NCBI GenBank assembly: GCA_012728465.1
Contig: JAAYFB010000224.1
Location: 1 to 7,772, forward strand
Source: Proteiniphilum sp.
GTDB taxonomy: Bacteria; Bacteroidota; Bacteroidia; Bacteroidales; Dysgonomonadaceae
Length of the DNA stretch: 7,772 nt
Reading direction: 5' to 3'
Shown in pieces: positions 6,392 through 7,772 of this stretch. A model generated the notes under the pieces. That model searched no databases. It was not told the DNA's origin and saw only the letters and a program-made list of their open reading frames with translations. A program made the position numbers and the translations under genes. Each line of letters begins with the position of its first letter. Position 1 is the stretch's first letter.

Positions 6392-7231
6392 TTATACGTG
6401 CTTCTCTGCATGGTAAGAGGATCTTACTAGTGGACCACTCTCAACAAATCGGAATCCTTTCTCTAAACCTATTTCTTTGTATCGCAAAAATTGTTCGGGA
6501 GTAACAAACTGATGAACAGGTTCGTGTTGCCTTGTTGGCTGCAAGTACTGCCCAATTGTTAGTATTTGACAATTAACAGCACGCAAGTCGTCCATTGTTT
6601 CAATTACTTCTGCTTCAGTTTCTCCAAGTCCCACCATAATGCCCGACTTTGGTCTTACAGTCCCACTTTTTGCAATTATCTCAATAGTTCTTAGGCTTAC
6701 CTCATATTTGGCTTTGCTTCTGATTTGTGGAGTAAGTCTTCTGACAGTTTCCATATTGTGCGAAATAATGTTGGGCTTTGCATCTATAACTATGTTTATT
6801 AACTCCTCCTTACCATTGAAGTCGGGAATTAGTGTCTCAATTGTCATGCCTGGGTTCTTTTCTTTCAACTTTCTAATTGTAAAAGCCCAAAACTCAGCAC
6901 CACCATCCTTTAGATCATCTCTATCAACGCTTGTTATAACACAGTGACGTAAATTCATTTTATTCACAGTGTCAGCAAGTCTGTCTGGCTCGTCCCAGTC
7001 TAATGAATCAGGTCGGCCATAGGCGGTTGCACAAAACTTGCATTTTCTTGTGCAGATATCGCCCATTATCATAAATGTAGCAGTACCCCTTCCCCAACAT
7101 TCGGCTAGGTTTGGACACTTGCCATCTGCACATATTGTGTTTAGATTTTTCTTTGCTATTATATCTTTGATGTCAAGATACTTCTTGCCCTGTGGGAGTG
7201 ATATCTTGAGCCAATCTGGTTTGCGCTGCAT
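6392..7231 (-). CDS. lipA: Lipoyl synthase, radical SAM
   Basis: Inserts two sulfur atoms into the octanoyl group bound to lipoyl domains, completing the cofactor made with LipB. With the start chosen here it is 279 residues. The auxiliary [4Fe-4S] cluster motif C-x4-C-x5-C is at C34, C39 and C45 (CADGKCPNLAEC). The radical SAM motif CTRKCKFC follows at C60, C64 and C67. Downstream are CVITSVDRDDLKDGGA, SHNMETV and GLGETEAEV, and the C-terminal RSSYHAEK carries the conserved serine that contacts the auxiliary cluster. The frame stays open to ATGs at 7306 and 7261. I chose 7231 because MQRKPDWLK matches where LipA proteins of this group normally begin, and because a TAnnTTTG -7 box covers 7264-7271, which would place the transcript start downstream of 7261. 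It heads the lipA-lipB-membrane protein operon and is divergent from tgt. Confidence 0.95.
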   Translation of the reverse strand: MQRKPDWLKISLPQGKKYLDIKDIIAKKNLNTICADGKCPNLAECWGRGTATFMIMGDICTRKCKFCATAYGRPDSLDWDEPDRLADTVNKMNLRHCVITSVDRDDLKDGGAEFWAFTIRKLKEKNPGMTIETLIPDFNGKEELINIVIDAKPNIISHNMETVRRLTPQIRSKAKYEVSLRTIEIIAKSGTVRPKSGIMVGLGETEAEVIETMDDLRAVNCQILTIGQYLQPTRQHEPVHQFVTPEQFLRYKEIGLEKGFRFVESGPLVRSSYHAEKHV

Positions 7232-7263
7232 CTTAAAGTTATTTTTTAAAAGTTTAAACATGG

Positions 7264-7271
7264 CAAAAATA
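7264..7271 (-). promoter_or_regulatory. Probable -7 box of the lipA operon promoter
   Basis: The minus strand reads TATTTTTG (7271-7264), a match to the Bacteroidota -7 consensus TAnnTTTG. It lies 32 nt upstream of the chosen lipA ATG at 7231, giving an expected leader of roughly 25 nt. No good TTTG is found at the -33 distance (the nearest 4-mer is CATA), so the promoter call rests on the -7 box and its position. Confidence 0.45.
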
Positions 7272-7332
7272 GAATAAACTTTTAAATTTATATGTTGTAT
7301 TGCCAATAATTGTTTGTGTAAGATTGATGTAA

Positions 7333-7772
<440 letters not shown>

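Overview
The window looks like Bacteroidales (Bacteroidota) chromosome. It is AT-rich, the genes lack Shine-Dalgarno sequences, and the clearest promoters match the Bacteroidota pattern (a TAnnTTTG -7 box) rather than the E. coli -35/-10 pattern. The Tgt, LipA and LipB proteins also read like Bacteroidales orthologues. I cannot name a genus.

Layout. (1) 1-2064, plus strand: the C-terminal three quarters of pyruvate, phosphate dikinase (ppdK), cut by the left edge. (2) 2093-2126: a perfect 14-bp hairpin between convergent genes, serving as terminator in both directions. (3) 4482 down to 2163, minus strand: a tightly packed four-gene cell-envelope operon. Its order is a CsgG/HfaB-like secreted protein, a small lipoprotein with a PEGA-like pattern, a DUF4810-type lipoprotein and a DUF799/GNA1162-type lipoprotein. 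Consecutive genes are separated by 9 nt or overlap by ATGA. (4) 4483-4832: a 350-bp intergenic region with the operon's promoter, an inverted repeat overlapping its -33 position, a second inverted repeat upstream, and the terminator of the next operon. (5) 7231 down to 4833, minus strand: lipA, lipB and a seven-helix membrane protein of unknown function. (6) 7414-7772, plus strand: the first 119 codons of tgt, divergent from lipA, apparently starting at TTG and cut by the right edge.

How the genes work together. LipB moves octanoyl from acyl carrier protein to lipoyl domains and LipA inserts the two sulfurs, so the pair makes protein-bound lipoate. PpdK interconverts pyruvate and PEP. Tgt starts queuosine modification of tRNA. 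These are housekeeping genes. The least understood part is the CsgG-like/lipoprotein operon. Its partner families are known from Gram-negative envelopes, but no curlin subunit or curli accessory gene is present. I infer an outer-membrane or periplasmic assembly rather than a curli system.
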